Assembly (NCBI RefSeq): GCF_000384315.1
Contig: NZ_ARVW01000001.1
Coordinates: 3,782,157-3,846,156, forward strand
Length of the DNA: 64,000 nt
Source: Amycolatopsis nigrescens CSC17Ta-90
Lineage (GTDB): Bacteria > Actinomycetota > Actinomycetes > Mycobacteriales > Pseudonocardiaceae
Direction: 5' to 3'
Numbering within the stretch: position 1 is the stretch's first letter; the number at the start of each line of letters is the position of its first letter. Below are positions 56,296 to 64,000 of the stretch, in pieces. The position numbers were made by a program, and so were the translations under genes. The notes beneath the pieces were generated by a model. It saw only the letters and a list, made by a program, of their open reading frames with translations. It made no database searches and was not told where the DNA came from.

Positions 56296-56966
56296 CCGCC
56301 CATCAGCTGATCGACGGTGAGCACGAGTTCACCCCGGAAGACCCCGGAACCGCTCGGTTCGCCACCCATCGGCACCCGCCGGATACCCACCGGGCTGGTG
56401 GCCAGGTCCGCCACCGTCCGTCGTAGCTGCTGAGGAATCACCGGTATCGCAGCCCGCCACCAACGGCGGGAGAGCGTGGCCCCGGCCGCCGCTCCCATCG
56501 TGTTGAGCAAGATGTCGTCGGTCGAAGTGACCCGGCCGGCCTGAATCAGATACTGAACGGTTTCGACGGTCATGGACGCCGTCATCGCACCGAGTGTCAC
56601 TCGGCCTAGTGAACGTAAAGGAGGTATTCGCATCGGCAGCAGCGCGCCGAGCGGCGCCAGCAGCAGGAGATTCCCGGCCACCTGCCACAGCGAGCCGTGG
56701 TCGCCGAGCGCGTTGCCGACGTCGGTGCCCGGAACCAGGTGCAGCAGACTGCCGCGCGCGCCTGCCACGGGCATCAGCACCAACGCCAGTGCCAGGGCTG
56801 TGACCAGCACAATCGCGACGTCCGCACCGGCGGTCCACAACGCGAGTCTCGCCGGTCGTCTTCGCCGCCTCCAGGCGGCGAGTGCTCGCCAGCCGAGCAG
56901 GCCGACCGGGATCGCGATGACCGTCAGCGGGATCATCGCGCCGAAATAGCGCAACAAGGCATCCAC
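56208..56966 (-). CDS. VanZ-like membrane protein
   Basis: A 252-residue membrane protein. GTG 56966 is chosen because GGGAGGGCAAGC precedes it, rather than 57008. Hydrophobic helices lie around residues 6-27, 45-70, 93-112, 115-135 and 145-165; the VanZ-type core is NLLLLAPLGALLPMR and QYLIQAGRVTSTDDILLNT. VanZ-like proteins are linked to glycopeptide or envelope stress resistance but most are uncharacterised. The last ~30 residues are antisense to the Uma2 gene (88-nt overlap), so the C-terminal tail may be an accretion. Confidence 0.85.
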   Translation of the reverse strand: MDALLRYFGAMIPLTVIAIPVGLLGWRALAAWRRRRRPARLALWTAGADVAIVLVTALALALVLMPVAGARGSLLHLVPGTDVGNALGDHGSLWQVAGNLLLLAPLGALLPMRIPPLRSLGRVTLGAMTASMTVETVQYLIQAGRVTSTDDILLNTMGAAAGATLSRRWWRAAIPVIPQQLRRTVADLATSPVGIRRVPMGGEPSGSGVFRGELVLTVDQLMGGQGSRAAGRTATGAGAVSRASHVVSTSGS

Positions 56967-57084
56967 GCTTGCCCTCCCGAAATGCAACTCCAAGATCAAC
57001 CCTTGCACTGGAATGGAGTATCGGCGCGCTCAGCCGGGTGCACTTTGAGGTGATCTTGAACTGGCGGGCGTGGGAACTTTGTGC

Positions 57085-57768
57085 TCAGCCGCGCAGGTGG
57101 TACTGGCGCTCCGGACGGCCTGTTCCGCCGTAGCGCAGCCGGACCTCGGCCCTGCCGGTTTCGGTGAAGTACTCCAGGTAGCGGCGGGCGCTCGGCCGGG
57201 AAAGCTCGGTCGCCTGGGCGCATTCGGTCGCCGACAACCCGTCCGGGTGAGCGCGCAGGGCCTGCTCCACCAACTCGGCGGTTTGCGCGGTCAGCCCCTT
57301 CGGCAGGCTGCTGGTGCTTCGCGGGCGGGCACCGAACACATCGTCCACGTCCTCCTGGCCGGCCGTGGAACGCTGCGACAACTGGTGCAGCTTCTGGTGC
57401 AGCGAACCGAAATGCTGCAACTGGTCGCGCAGCGCGGCATAGGAGAACGGTTTGATCAGGTAGTGCAGCGCGCCGCCGCGCATCGCACCGCGGATGGTGT
57501 CCACGTCGCGGGCGGCGGTGATCACCACCACGTCAGTGTCCACAGTGGAGGGATCGGCACGCAGCTCGCGCAGCACGGCGAGGCCGTCCAGATCAGGGAG
57601 GTAGATGTCCAGTAACAGCAGATCCGGCCGCAGGTCGCGGACCGCGCGCAGGGCGTCCGCGCCGGTGTGGGCGACCCCGACCACCCCGAACCCGGGTGTG
57701 CGATCGACGTATCCACTGTGGACCTTGGCGACCATGAAATCGTCGTCCACCACGAGCACCCTGATCAC
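57085..57768 (-). CDS. Response regulator, CitB/DcuR type
   Basis: A 227-residue regulator. The receiver domain has VLVVDDDFMVAKVH, phospho-Asp in LLLLDIYLPDLDG, VVVITAARDVDTI and Lys in YLIKPFSYA. The C-terminal ~80 residues form an HTH (GLSATECAQATELSRPSARR) typical of the CitB/DcuR branch. GTG 57768 overlaps the kinase stop (GTGA). It should act with the adjacent CitA/DcuS-like kinase, and the divergent tctCBA operon is the obvious target: citrate- or dicarboxylate-sensing pairs commonly control such transporters. Confidence 0.95.
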   Translation of the reverse strand: MIRVLVVDDDFMVAKVHSGYVDRTPGFGVVGVAHTGADALRAVRDLRPDLLLLDIYLPDLDGLAVLRELRADPSTVDTDVVVITAARDVDTIRGAMRGGALHYLIKPFSYAALRDQLQHFGSLHQKLHQLSQRSTAGQEDVDDVFGARPRSTSSLPKGLTAQTAELVEQALRAHPDGLSATECAQATELSRPSARRYLEYFTETGRAEVRLRYGGTGRPERQYHLRG

Positions 57769-59378
57769 GTGGCCACCTTCGCCCGGTCGGCGCGGATCGG
57801 CAACCGTGCGGTGAACTCGGCACCGGATCGCTCCGTGCCGCCGGTGAAGCTGTGCACCTCGACCGAGCCGCCGCGGCGTTTGCAGGTCTGCCTGGTCAGT
57901 GCCAGGCCGAGGCCGCGCTGGCCACCGTGCTCGGCGGCCTTGGTGGTGAAGCCGTGTGCGAACACCTCGGTGGCGATCTCCGGGGCCACCCCGGGGCCGG
58001 AGTCGCGGACCACCACGGATACCTCGTCCGGGTGGTGGCGGACGGCGACCTCGATCCAGTCGCCACCGGCGCCGGAGTCCGAGTCGCGCAGGGCGTCGAG
58101 TGCGTTGTCCACCAGGTTGCCCACCACGGTCACCAGATCGGCGGACAGCTGCTCGTCCACCGCGGTCAGGTGGCTGTCGTCGGTCAGCCGGATGCCCACG
58201 TCGTGCTCGGCGGCCACGCTGGCCTTGGCGATCAGCAGTGCGGCCACCGCGGAGTCCCCGATCCGGGCGCTGACCTGGTCGTGCCAGTCGTCGTGCGCGC
58301 GGCTCACCAGGTCGACGTAGTTGCGCACCTCGTCGTACTCGCCGAGCTCGATCAGTCCGGCGATGGTGTGCAGCCGGTTGGTGAACTCGTGGGCCTGGGC
58401 GCGCAGGGTGTCCGTGGCGCGGGAGTTGGCCGCCAGCTCTTCGCGCAGGACCACCAGTTCGGTGCGGTCGCGCAGGGTGGCGACTGCGCCCAGCGCGCGG
58501 CCGTGCCTGGAGATCGGCAGCCGGTTGATCACCAGCACCCGGCCGGCGCGCAGCACAATCTGGTCCACCCCGCTGGCCCGGCCGGTGAGCACGTCGCGCA
58601 GGCGCTCGTTCACGTCGAGTGCGTCGACGGCCACGCCGACGCAGTCCGACGGCAGGGCCAGCAGCTCGCTGGCGCGGTCGTTGACCAGCGTGACCCGGTC
58701 CTGCTGGTCGAGCGCGATCACGCCTTCCTTGATGCCGTGCAGCAGGGCTTCGCGATGTTCCACCAGACCGGTGATCTCGTTCGGCTCCAGGCCGAGTGTC
58801 TGCCGGGTGACCCGCCAGGACAGCAGGACGGAACCGGCAAGGCCGAGCACGGTCGCGATGGCCAGCAGCACCAGCGCGTTGGCCGGCGAGTTCGCGATGG
58901 CCTCGAAGAAGCCGGGCGTGGCCTTTCCGGCCGCGACCAGGCCGATGATGTTGCCGGTGTCGGCGATCACCGGCACGTGCGCCACCAGCGAGCCGTCGAT
59001 CACGCCGACCCAGGAGCGGCCCTCGGTCACCGTGCTTTCGTCGAGCGGCATCGGCTGCCCGAGCTGGCTCGGGTCGGGCGAGGTGAGCACCCGGTGCGCG
59101 GGGTCGGCGATGATCACGTAGTCGGCGCCGGACAGCGAGCGCGCGCTCTCGGCGAAGATCGGCAGCGGGTCGCGGCGGAACGGGTTCTCCAGGTTCTCCC
59201 GGACGCCGGGAGTGGCCGCGACGTTCTCCGCGACCGAGAGCATCCGCCTGCCCTCGACGTCCTGGAAGCTCTCGTTCGACTGGATCACCGAGAACACGGT
59301 GACGCAGCCGAGCAGCGCGAACACGATCACCAGCTGCCAGCCGAGCAGCTGGCGGGCCAATGACCCTTTCGCTCCCAT
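57765..59378 (-). CDS. Sensor histidine kinase, CitA/DcuS type
   Basis: A 537-residue kinase. Two membrane helices (about residues 12-32 and 165-187) frame an extracytoplasmic PAS-like ligand domain (GADYVIIADPAHRVLTSPD) like that of CitA/DcuS, which bind citrate or C4-dicarboxylates. A cytoplasmic PAS (GVIALDQQDRVTLVNDRA) is followed by the phosphoacceptor LRAQAHEFTNRLHTIAGL and an ATPase domain with LVDNALDAL and GQRGLGLAL. It starts at ATG 59378. The divergent gene at 59591 encodes the tricarboxylate-binding protein, supporting a tricarboxylate as ligand by context. The space 59379-59590 must hold both promoters. Confidence 0.94.
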   Translation of the reverse strand: MGAKGSLARQLLGWQLVIVFALLGCVTVFSVIQSNESFQDVEGRRMLSVAENVAATPGVRENLENPFRRDPLPIFAESARSLSGADYVIIADPAHRVLTSPDPSQLGQPMPLDESTVTEGRSWVGVIDGSLVAHVPVIADTGNIIGLVAAGKATPGFFEAIANSPANALVLLAIATVLGLAGSVLLSWRVTRQTLGLEPNEITGLVEHREALLHGIKEGVIALDQQDRVTLVNDRASELLALPSDCVGVAVDALDVNERLRDVLTGRASGVDQIVLRAGRVLVINRLPISRHGRALGAVATLRDRTELVVLREELAANSRATDTLRAQAHEFTNRLHTIAGLIELGEYDEVRNYVDLVSRAHDDWHDQVSARIGDSAVAALLIAKASVAAEHDVGIRLTDDSHLTAVDEQLSADLVTVVGNLVDNALDALRDSDSGAGGDWIEVAVRHHPDEVSVVVRDSGPGVAPEIATEVFAHGFTTKAAEHGGQRGLGLALTRQTCKRRGGSVEVHSFTGGTERSGAEFTARLPIRADRAKVAT

Positions 59379-59590
59379 GGCCGCCTCCTCGCGTCCCGCC
59401 GCGCGTCCAACTATGACATCTGGCCCGGTGAACCCCGCGCGATCACAATGAACACAAGTACCGATATGCCCGCAAGCGAGACAGCGCGCGCCCCGGCGGG
59501 GAGCATCACCGACCAGCCAGGCCCGATGCGGCCGGGGTCACAGAAACGGTCACCCGCACGCACCACCCCCGAGCACAGTGGAGTGCTTTG

Positions 59591-60577
59591 ATGAAGAACC
59601 CGAGACACTGGCTCGCCGTGCTGGGCGCGGCGCTGCTGGTCCTGCTCGTGCCACCGCTGATCTCCTCCGGCAGCGATGACGGCGGAAGTCAGATCCGCGG
59701 GTTGCGGATGATGGTGCCGAACGCACCGGGCGGTGGTTACGACATCACCGCGCGTACCGCCGTCAAGGCCATCGAGGACGCCGAGCTCAACGGCACCACC
59801 GAGGTGTTCAACCTGCCGGGGGCCGGCGGCACGGTCGGCCTCGGCAGGCTGGTCAACGAGCGCGGCAACGGCAAGCTGACCATGTCCATGGGCCTCGGCG
59901 TGGTCGGCGCGGTCTACACGAACCACGCGCCTTCCTCCCTGCAGGACACCACCGCGATCGCGAAGCTGACCGAAGAGTCCGACATCGTGGTGGTGGGCAA
60001 GGACTCGCCGTACCAGAACATCGGCCAGCTGGTCGAAGCGTGGAAGGCGAACCCGGGCGGGGTGGCGGTCGGTGGTGGTTCCGCGCCGGGCGGGCCGGAC
60101 CACCTCGCGCCCATGCTGATGGCCAAGGCCATCGGGCTGACGCCCAAGCAGGTCAACTACATCCCGTTCGACGGCGGTGGCGAGCTGATGGCGTCCGTGC
60201 TCGGCGGCAAGGTCGGCTTCGGGGTCTCCGGCATCGGGGAGACTCGCGACCAGGTCGCCGCCGGAGAACTGCGGGCGCTCGCGGTTACCAGCCCGAACCG
60301 GGTCCCCGGCATCGACGCGCCCACCCTGAAGGAGTCCGGTGTGGACGTGGGCTTCACCAACTGGCGTGGCGTCGTCGCGCCGCCGGGGATCAGCGACGAC
60401 GACCGGACCAAGCTGGTCAACCTGTTCCGCGCGCTGCACGACTCGGCGCAGTGGAAGGAATCGCTGCGGGTCAACGGCTGGACCGACGCCTTCTCCGTCG
60501 GCGACGATTACACGGCCTTCCTCAAGGCGGAGAACGACAGGGTGGCCTCGGTGATGAAGGAGCTGGGGCTGGCATGA
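59591..60577 (+). CDS. tctC: Tripartite tricarboxylate transporter, substrate-binding protein
   Basis: A 328-residue extracytoplasmic solute-binding protein. The N-terminus (WLAVLGAALLVLLVPPLI) is a signal peptide or anchor. TctC/Bug-family features are MMVPNAPGGGYDITART, GAGGTVGLGRLVNERG, APGGPDHLAPMLMAKA, NYIPFDGGGELMASVLGGKVGF and WRGVVAPPGISDDD. It binds citrate or related carboxylates and delivers them to the TctAB membrane complex. ATG 59591 is used. Its stop overlaps the tctB ATG as ATGA. Regulation by the divergent CitAB-like pair is probable. Confidence 0.94.
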   Translation: MKNPRHWLAVLGAALLVLLVPPLISSGSDDGGSQIRGLRMMVPNAPGGGYDITARTAVKAIEDAELNGTTEVFNLPGAGGTVGLGRLVNERGNGKLTMSMGLGVVGAVYTNHAPSSLQDTTAIAKLTEESDIVVVGKDSPYQNIGQLVEAWKANPGGVAVGGGSAPGGPDHLAPMLMAKAIGLTPKQVNYIPFDGGGELMASVLGGKVGFGVSGIGETRDQVAAGELRALAVTSPNRVPGIDAPTLKESGVDVGFTNWRGVVAPPGISDDDRTKLVNLFRALHDSAQWKESLRVNGWTDAFSVGDDYTAFLKAENDRVASVMKELGLA

Positions 60578-61113
60578 CATCGTCTACTTTGGACAAGCCG
60601 GCGGCCGAGCCGGAGGGCGAGCGGTCCTGGTTGCGGGCGCATTCCGAGCTCGGCATCTGCTTGCTGCTGCTGGCCGTCGGCGTGCTCGTGCTCACCGATG
60701 CGCTGCAGATCCCCACCGACTTCGCGCAGCGCGGCCCGGTCGGGCCGAAGGCGGTGCCGGTGGTGGTCGGCACCCTGCTGGTCCTCGTCTCGCTGCTGCT
60801 GGCGCGGGACGTGCTGCGCGGCGGCAAGGGCGAGGCCGAAGCGGGTGAGGACGTCGACCTCGACGCGCCCGCGGACTGGCGGACCGTCCTGCTGCTCTCC
60901 GGCGCGTTCCTGCTCAACGCGGCGCTGATCGACCTCGTCGGGTTCCCGATCTCCTCGGCCATCATGTTCTGGGGCGCGTCCTATGCCTTGGGCAGCAGGC
61001 ATTTCGTGCGCGATCCGCTGATCTCGGCGGTGATCTCGCTGATCACCTGGTTCGTCTTCAACGAGCTGCTCGGCGTGGCACTGCCCGGCGGACCGCTGAT
61101 GGGAGTGCTGTGA
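60574..61113 (+). CDS. tctB: Tripartite tricarboxylate transporter, small membrane subunit
   Basis: A 179-residue membrane protein. After a polar N-terminus of ~25 residues come about four hydrophobic helices ([16 protein letters not shown], then [15 protein letters not shown], then [18 protein letters not shown] and [12 protein letters not shown]). The size and layout fit the TctB subunit. ATG 60574 overlaps the tctC stop and its own TGA overlaps the tctA ATG, so the three are tightly coupled. It stabilises the large TctA channel in the membrane. Confidence 0.92.
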   Translation: MTSSTLDKPAAEPEGERSWLRAHSELGICLLLLAVGVLVLTDALQIPTDFAQRGPVGPKAVPVVVGTLLVLVSLLLARDVLRGGKGEAEAGEDVDLDAPADWRTVLLLSGAFLLNAALIDLVGFPISSAIMFWGASYALGSRHFVRDPLISAVISLITWFVFNELLGVALPGGPLMGVL

Positions 61114-62633
61114 TGGATTCCTTTTCCCTGCTGATGGACGGGTTCGGCACCGCGCTCACCCCCGGCAACCTGCTCTTCGCCGCGCTCGGTGTCATCCTCG
61201 GCACGGCGATCGGCGTACTGCCCGGCATCGGCCCGGCGATGGCGGTGGCCCTGCTGCTGCCGGTGACCTACGGGCTCAACCCGACCGCTGCCCTGATCAT
61301 GTTCGCCGGCATCTACTACGGCGGCATGTTCGGCGGCTCGACCACCTCGATCCTGCTGAACACACCGGGCGAGAGCGCGGCCGTGGTCACCGCAATCGAG
61401 GGCAATCCCATGGCACGTAAGGGAAAGGGTGCGCAGGCACTGGCCGCCGCGGCGATCGGGCACTTCGCCGGCGGCATGATCGGCACCCTCGCGCTGGTGC
61501 TGCTCGCACCCACCATGGCGAAGCTCGCGGTGAACATCGGGGCTCCGGACTACTTCGCGATCATGGTGCTGGCCTTCATCGCGGTCACCTCGGTGCTCGG
61601 CAAGTCCAGGGTCCGCGGGTTCGCCTCGCTGCTGATCGGGCTCACCATCGGCCTGATCGGCCTGGACCAGATGACCGGCCAGGCCCGGCTCACCTTCGGC
61701 TCCCTGCACCTGGCCGACGGGGTGGACGTGGTGATCGTCGCGGTCGGCCTGTTCGCGGTCGGCGAGTCGCTCTGGGTCGCCGCGCACCTGCGGCACAAGC
61801 GGGAGAAGCCGATCCCGGTCGGCCGGCCGTGGCTGTCCAAGGCGGACCTCAAGCGGACTTGGAAGCCGTGGCTGCGCGGGCCGGTGATCGGCTTCCCGTT
61901 CGGCGCGATCCCGGCCGGCGGCGCGGAGATCCCGACTTTCCTCTCCTACGTCACCGAAAAGCGGCTGTCCAAGCGCAAGGACGAGTGGGGCAAGGGCGCG
62001 ATCGAGGGGGTGGCCGGGCCGGAGTCCACGGCCAGCGCCTCCGCGGCCGGGACCCTGGTTTCATTGCTCACCCTCGGCCTGCCCACCACCGCGGTGGCCG
62101 CGGTGATGCTGGCCGCGTTCCAGCAGTACGGCTTCCAGCCGGGGCCGTTGCTGTTCGAGCGGGAGGCCACCCTGGTCTGGGCGCTGATCGCGAGCCTGTT
62201 CGTGGGCACCGTGCTGCTGCTGGTGATCAATCTGCCGATGGCGCCGGTCTGGGCGAAGCTGCTGCAGATCCCCCGGCCATACCTGTACGCGGGCATTCTG
62301 TTCTTCGCCAGCGTTGGTGCCTACGCGGTCGGCGGCGAGGTGACGGACCTGCTGCTGCTGTTCCTCGTCGGAGTGATCGGGTTCGCCATGCGGCGCTACG
62401 GGCTGCCGGTGCTGCCGGCGATCATCGGGGTCATCCTCGGGCCGAGTGCGGAACTGCAGATGCGCCGCGCCCTGCAGCTGTCCGACGGCTCGCTGACCGG
62501 CCTGGTGAACTCGCCGATGTCGGTCACGGTCTACGCGATCATCGTGCTGCTGCTGGCCTGGCCATTGGTCCGCAAGCTGTTCCCGGCAAAGCGGGAGGAG
62601 CCGCCCGCCGAAAAGGAGCGTGTCGATGCCTAG
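61113..62633 (+). CDS. tctA: Tripartite tricarboxylate transporter, large membrane subunit
   Basis: A 506-residue, about twelve-helix membrane protein of the TctA family. Conserved are the glycine-rich [40 protein letters not shown] and later [20 protein letters not shown], with a repeat [20 protein letters not shown]. It forms the sodium- or proton-coupled channel for tricarboxylates. ATG 61113 shares a base with the tctB stop. Its 3' end overlaps the convergent oxidoreductase gene by 4 nt, leaving no space for a terminator. Confidence 0.95.
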   Translation: MDSFSLLMDGFGTALTPGNLLFAALGVILGTAIGVLPGIGPAMAVALLLPVTYGLNPTAALIMFAGIYYGGMFGGSTTSILLNTPGESAAVVTAIEGNPMARKGKGAQALAAAAIGHFAGGMIGTLALVLLAPTMAKLAVNIGAPDYFAIMVLAFIAVTSVLGKSRVRGFASLLIGLTIGLIGLDQMTGQARLTFGSLHLADGVDVVIVAVGLFAVGESLWVAAHLRHKREKPIPVGRPWLSKADLKRTWKPWLRGPVIGFPFGAIPAGGAEIPTFLSYVTEKRLSKRKDEWGKGAIEGVAGPESTASASAAGTLVSLLTLGLPTTAVAAVMLAAFQQYGFQPGPLLFEREATLVWALIASLFVGTVLLLVINLPMAPVWAKLLQIPRPYLYAGILFFASVGAYAVGGEVTDLLLLFLVGVIGFAMRRYGLPVLPAIIGVILGPSAELQMRRALQLSDGSLTGLVNSPMSVTVYAIIVLLLAWPLVRKLFPAKREEPPAEKERVDA

Positions 62634-63520
62634 TGGCCGGCCAACTCGCGGGCTTGGTCGAGCAGCCGCTGGAGGTGCACGCCGCGGCGCACGTCCAGCG
62701 GGTGGGCGGTGACCCCGCTGGCGATCATCGCGGCGAAGTCGTCCAGCAACGCGGTGTAGGACGCGTTCGCCGCGCCCGGCTTGCGGCCGAGCGCGCGGTA
62801 GCCGTGCTCGCCGTAGACCGAGACCTCGACGATCGTCGGCTGCACGGCCAGCTTCAGCGACAGGGTGATCGTGGCGCTGGCGCCGCTCTCGTGCGCGACG
62901 ATCAGGTGCCACAGGTCGTCCGCCCCGCGGTGCGCGGCGAGCACGTCGGTGATCGGCCCGAGTGCCGCGTCCAGCAGGTCCAGCGCGTGCGGTCCGATGT
63001 CGGCGAGCGCCCCGCCGTCATGCCGCCAAGGCGAGCCGCCGTAGGTGTCGCCGAGCAGCGCGCCGGACAGCCATTTCACCCCGCCGCCGGTCCAGCCGCC
63101 GGTGGCCGCGAGATCGGTCAGCCAGTCCTGGGTCTCCGTCGCGTATCGCAGGGTCAGCATCATCAGGGTGGCCACGCCGGCCTCGGCCACCGCGCCGGCC
63201 AGCTGCTCGGCGGCCGCCAGGTCGGGGGCGACCGGTTTCTCCAGGATCAGGTGCTTCCCCGCCTTCGCGGCCTGCACGCCGAGCTCGGCCTGCACCGCCG
63301 GCGGCACCGCGAAAGCGACCGCGTCCACCTGGTCCAGCAGCTCGTCCACGGTGGCCGACACGGACGCGCAGTGTGCTTCGGCCAGCTCTGTCGCGGCTTC
63401 GGGCCGGCGGGCCCACACCGTGCTCAGCGTGGTGCCCGGATGGTCGGCCAGCCCCGGCGCGTGCACGTTGCGTGCCCACGGCCCGGCGCCGACCAGTCCT
63501 ACTCGCAGCTGTTCATCCAC
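62630..63520 (-). CDS. Gfo/Idh/MocA-family NAD(P)-dependent oxidoreductase
   Basis: A 296-residue enzyme. The Rossmann loop is [14 protein letters not shown], followed by [11 protein letters not shown] and the catalytic Lys in [10 protein letters not shown], the usual EKP motif of the family. The C-terminal domain ([19 protein letters not shown]) carries the substrate site with the conserved His of DIGPHALD. Members oxidise sugars, inositol or related alcohols. GTG 63520 is preferred since GGATGGGG precedes it; 63538 is the alternative. It converges on tctA with a 4-nt overlap. Confidence 0.92.
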   Translation of the reverse strand: MDEQLRVGLVGAGPWARNVHAPGLADHPGTTLSTVWARRPEAATELAEAHCASVSATVDELLDQVDAVAFAVPPAVQAELGVQAAKAGKHLILEKPVAPDLAAAEQLAGAVAEAGVATLMMLTLRYATETQDWLTDLAATGGWTGGGVKWLSGALLGDTYGGSPWRHDGGALADIGPHALDLLDAALGPITDVLAAHRGADDLWHLIVAHESGASATITLSLKLAVQPTIVEVSVYGEHGYRALGRKPGAANASYTALLDDFAAMIASGVTAHPLDVRRGVHLQRLLDQARELAGH

Positions 63521-63553
63521 GGCCCCATCCTGCACCACCTCCGGCCCGCGGCC

Positions 63554-64000
63554 TCAGCCATGGGCCACGCGGTCCAGCAGATCGACGAACTCGGCCATCT
63601 TCTCCGCCCTCGGCACGTGCCCGGTGTCCAGCTCGAAGGTCCGGAACCGGTTTCGCGGGGTCAGCCGGTCGGCCTCGGTGATGAACCGCTCCTGCAGCGC
63701 GAGCGGGATCAGGTTGTCCCTGGTGTGCTTGATGTAGACCCGCGGGATGCGGCCCCAGGTGGCCGGGTTGCCCCTGGCCTCGGTGCTGCCCTTGCTGAGC
63801 AGTTCGTCCGGGGACATCCCGTTCAGGAAGGTGTAGAACTCGGCGTCCGAGCCGTCCGCGATGAAGGCGTGCTTCAGCGCCGCGAGCTTGGCCGGATCGT
63901 CCAGCCGCCAGTTCGACCGCAGCGCGCCGACCACGGCCGGGTCGGCGGCGATGAACCCGACGACGGCGTCGAACCGGCCGCCCTCGGCCTCCGGGGTGTT
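63554..64000 (-). CDS. Alpha/beta-hydrolase (esterase-like), 5' end outside window
   Basis: The last 148 codons of a gene that begins beyond base 64000. The visible part is the lid-like helical segment (FDAVVGFIAADPAVVGAL, then WRLDDPAKLAALKH) and the last strands with VYIKHTRDNLIPLALQERF (catalytic acid, Asp) and FELDTGHVPRAEKMAEF with the catalytic His. This matches the C-terminus of EstC-like or salicylate-esterase-like alpha/beta hydrolases. The nucleophile is not in the window. The gene is on the same strand as the Gfo/Idh/MocA gene, 33 nt away, and may be co-transcribed. Confidence 0.85.
   Translation of the reverse strand, partial: NTPEAEGGRFDAVVGFIAADPAVVGALRSNWRLDDPAKLAALKHAFIADGSDAEFYTFLNGMSPDELLSKGSTEARGNPATWGRIPRVYIKHTRDNLIPLALQERFITEADRLTPRNRFRTFELDTGHVPRAEKMAEFVDLLDRVAHG

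Noticed and set aside
1..64000. rRNA, tRNA or biosynthetic megasynthase genes
   Set aside because: No cloverleaf sequence, rRNA segment or PKS/NRPS domain order was seen in the window.

Overview
The window is a stretch of high-GC actinomycete chromosome. GC-rich third positions, frequent GTG starts, the dispersed purB/purC/purSQ/purL/purF/purM genes, a sterol-carrier-family gene near purF, XRE-DUF5753/DUF397 regulator units, DUF574 methyltransferase and type VII (ESX) secretion proteins together suggest a member of the Pseudonocardiaceae, most likely Amycolatopsis or a close relative. This assignment is an inference from gene content; no rRNA is present.

Layout. 1-3.9 kb: a Ser/Thr kinase cut by the window edge, a small helical protein and a WXG100-like protein fused to a lytic transglycosylase domain (type VII secretion), an aminotransferase and a two-helix membrane protein. 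3.9-8.9 kb: HAD hydrolase and threonine aldolase, SigE-type ECF sigma factor with a membrane partner, TetR regulator, purB. 8.96-14.43 kb: an integrated 5.47-kb element bounded by attL and attR, with a large serine integrase, a replication-relaxation protein, a NUDIX hydrolase, and a tandem repeat carrying tiny membrane-protein genes with a structured leader. 14.6-18.5 kb: polar amino-acid ABC transporter with three tandem substrate-binding lipoproteins. 18.5-25.8 kb: unknown protein, MOSC protein, SAM hydrolase, a cysteine-type leader peptide and TSUP sulfur-anion permease, purC, a polysaccharide-deacetylase-like protein, an MBL-fold hydrolase and an ArsR-like regulator. 25.9-32.3 kb: MFS transporter, aldehyde dehydrogenase, NarL-type two-component system, GMC oxidoreductase. 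32.5-39.9 kb: L,D-transpeptidase, purS-purQ, a heterodimeric ABC exporter whose two halves have complementary broken motifs, purL. 39.9-52.1 kb: pentapeptide protein, divergent GNAT/XRE-cupin pair with an operator, cell-envelope proteins including two GH25 muramidases, an SseB-type protein, sterol-carrier-family protein, DUF574 methyltransferase, XRE/DUF397 unit, purF-purM-arfB. 52.2-57.0 kb: SDR-MerR operon, GNAT, an AT-richer XRE/Uma2 block, VanZ-like protein. 57.1-64 kb: CitA/CitB-type two-component system divergent from a tctCBA tripartite tricarboxylate transporter, a Gfo/Idh/MocA oxidoreductase and a partial alpha/beta hydrolase.

Working together. The pur genes cover the committed PRPP amidotransferase step (purF), FGAM synthesis (purSQL), AIR synthetase (purM), SAICAR synthetase (purC) and adenylosuccinate lyase (purB). 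They are scattered rather than in one operon, and several appear to be transcribed leaderless from a TANNNT -10 box placed 6-8 nt before the start codon. The intergenic spaces contain several families of long, nearly perfect inverted repeats. One of these, next to purB, purC and purL, also forms the attachment site used by the integrated element.
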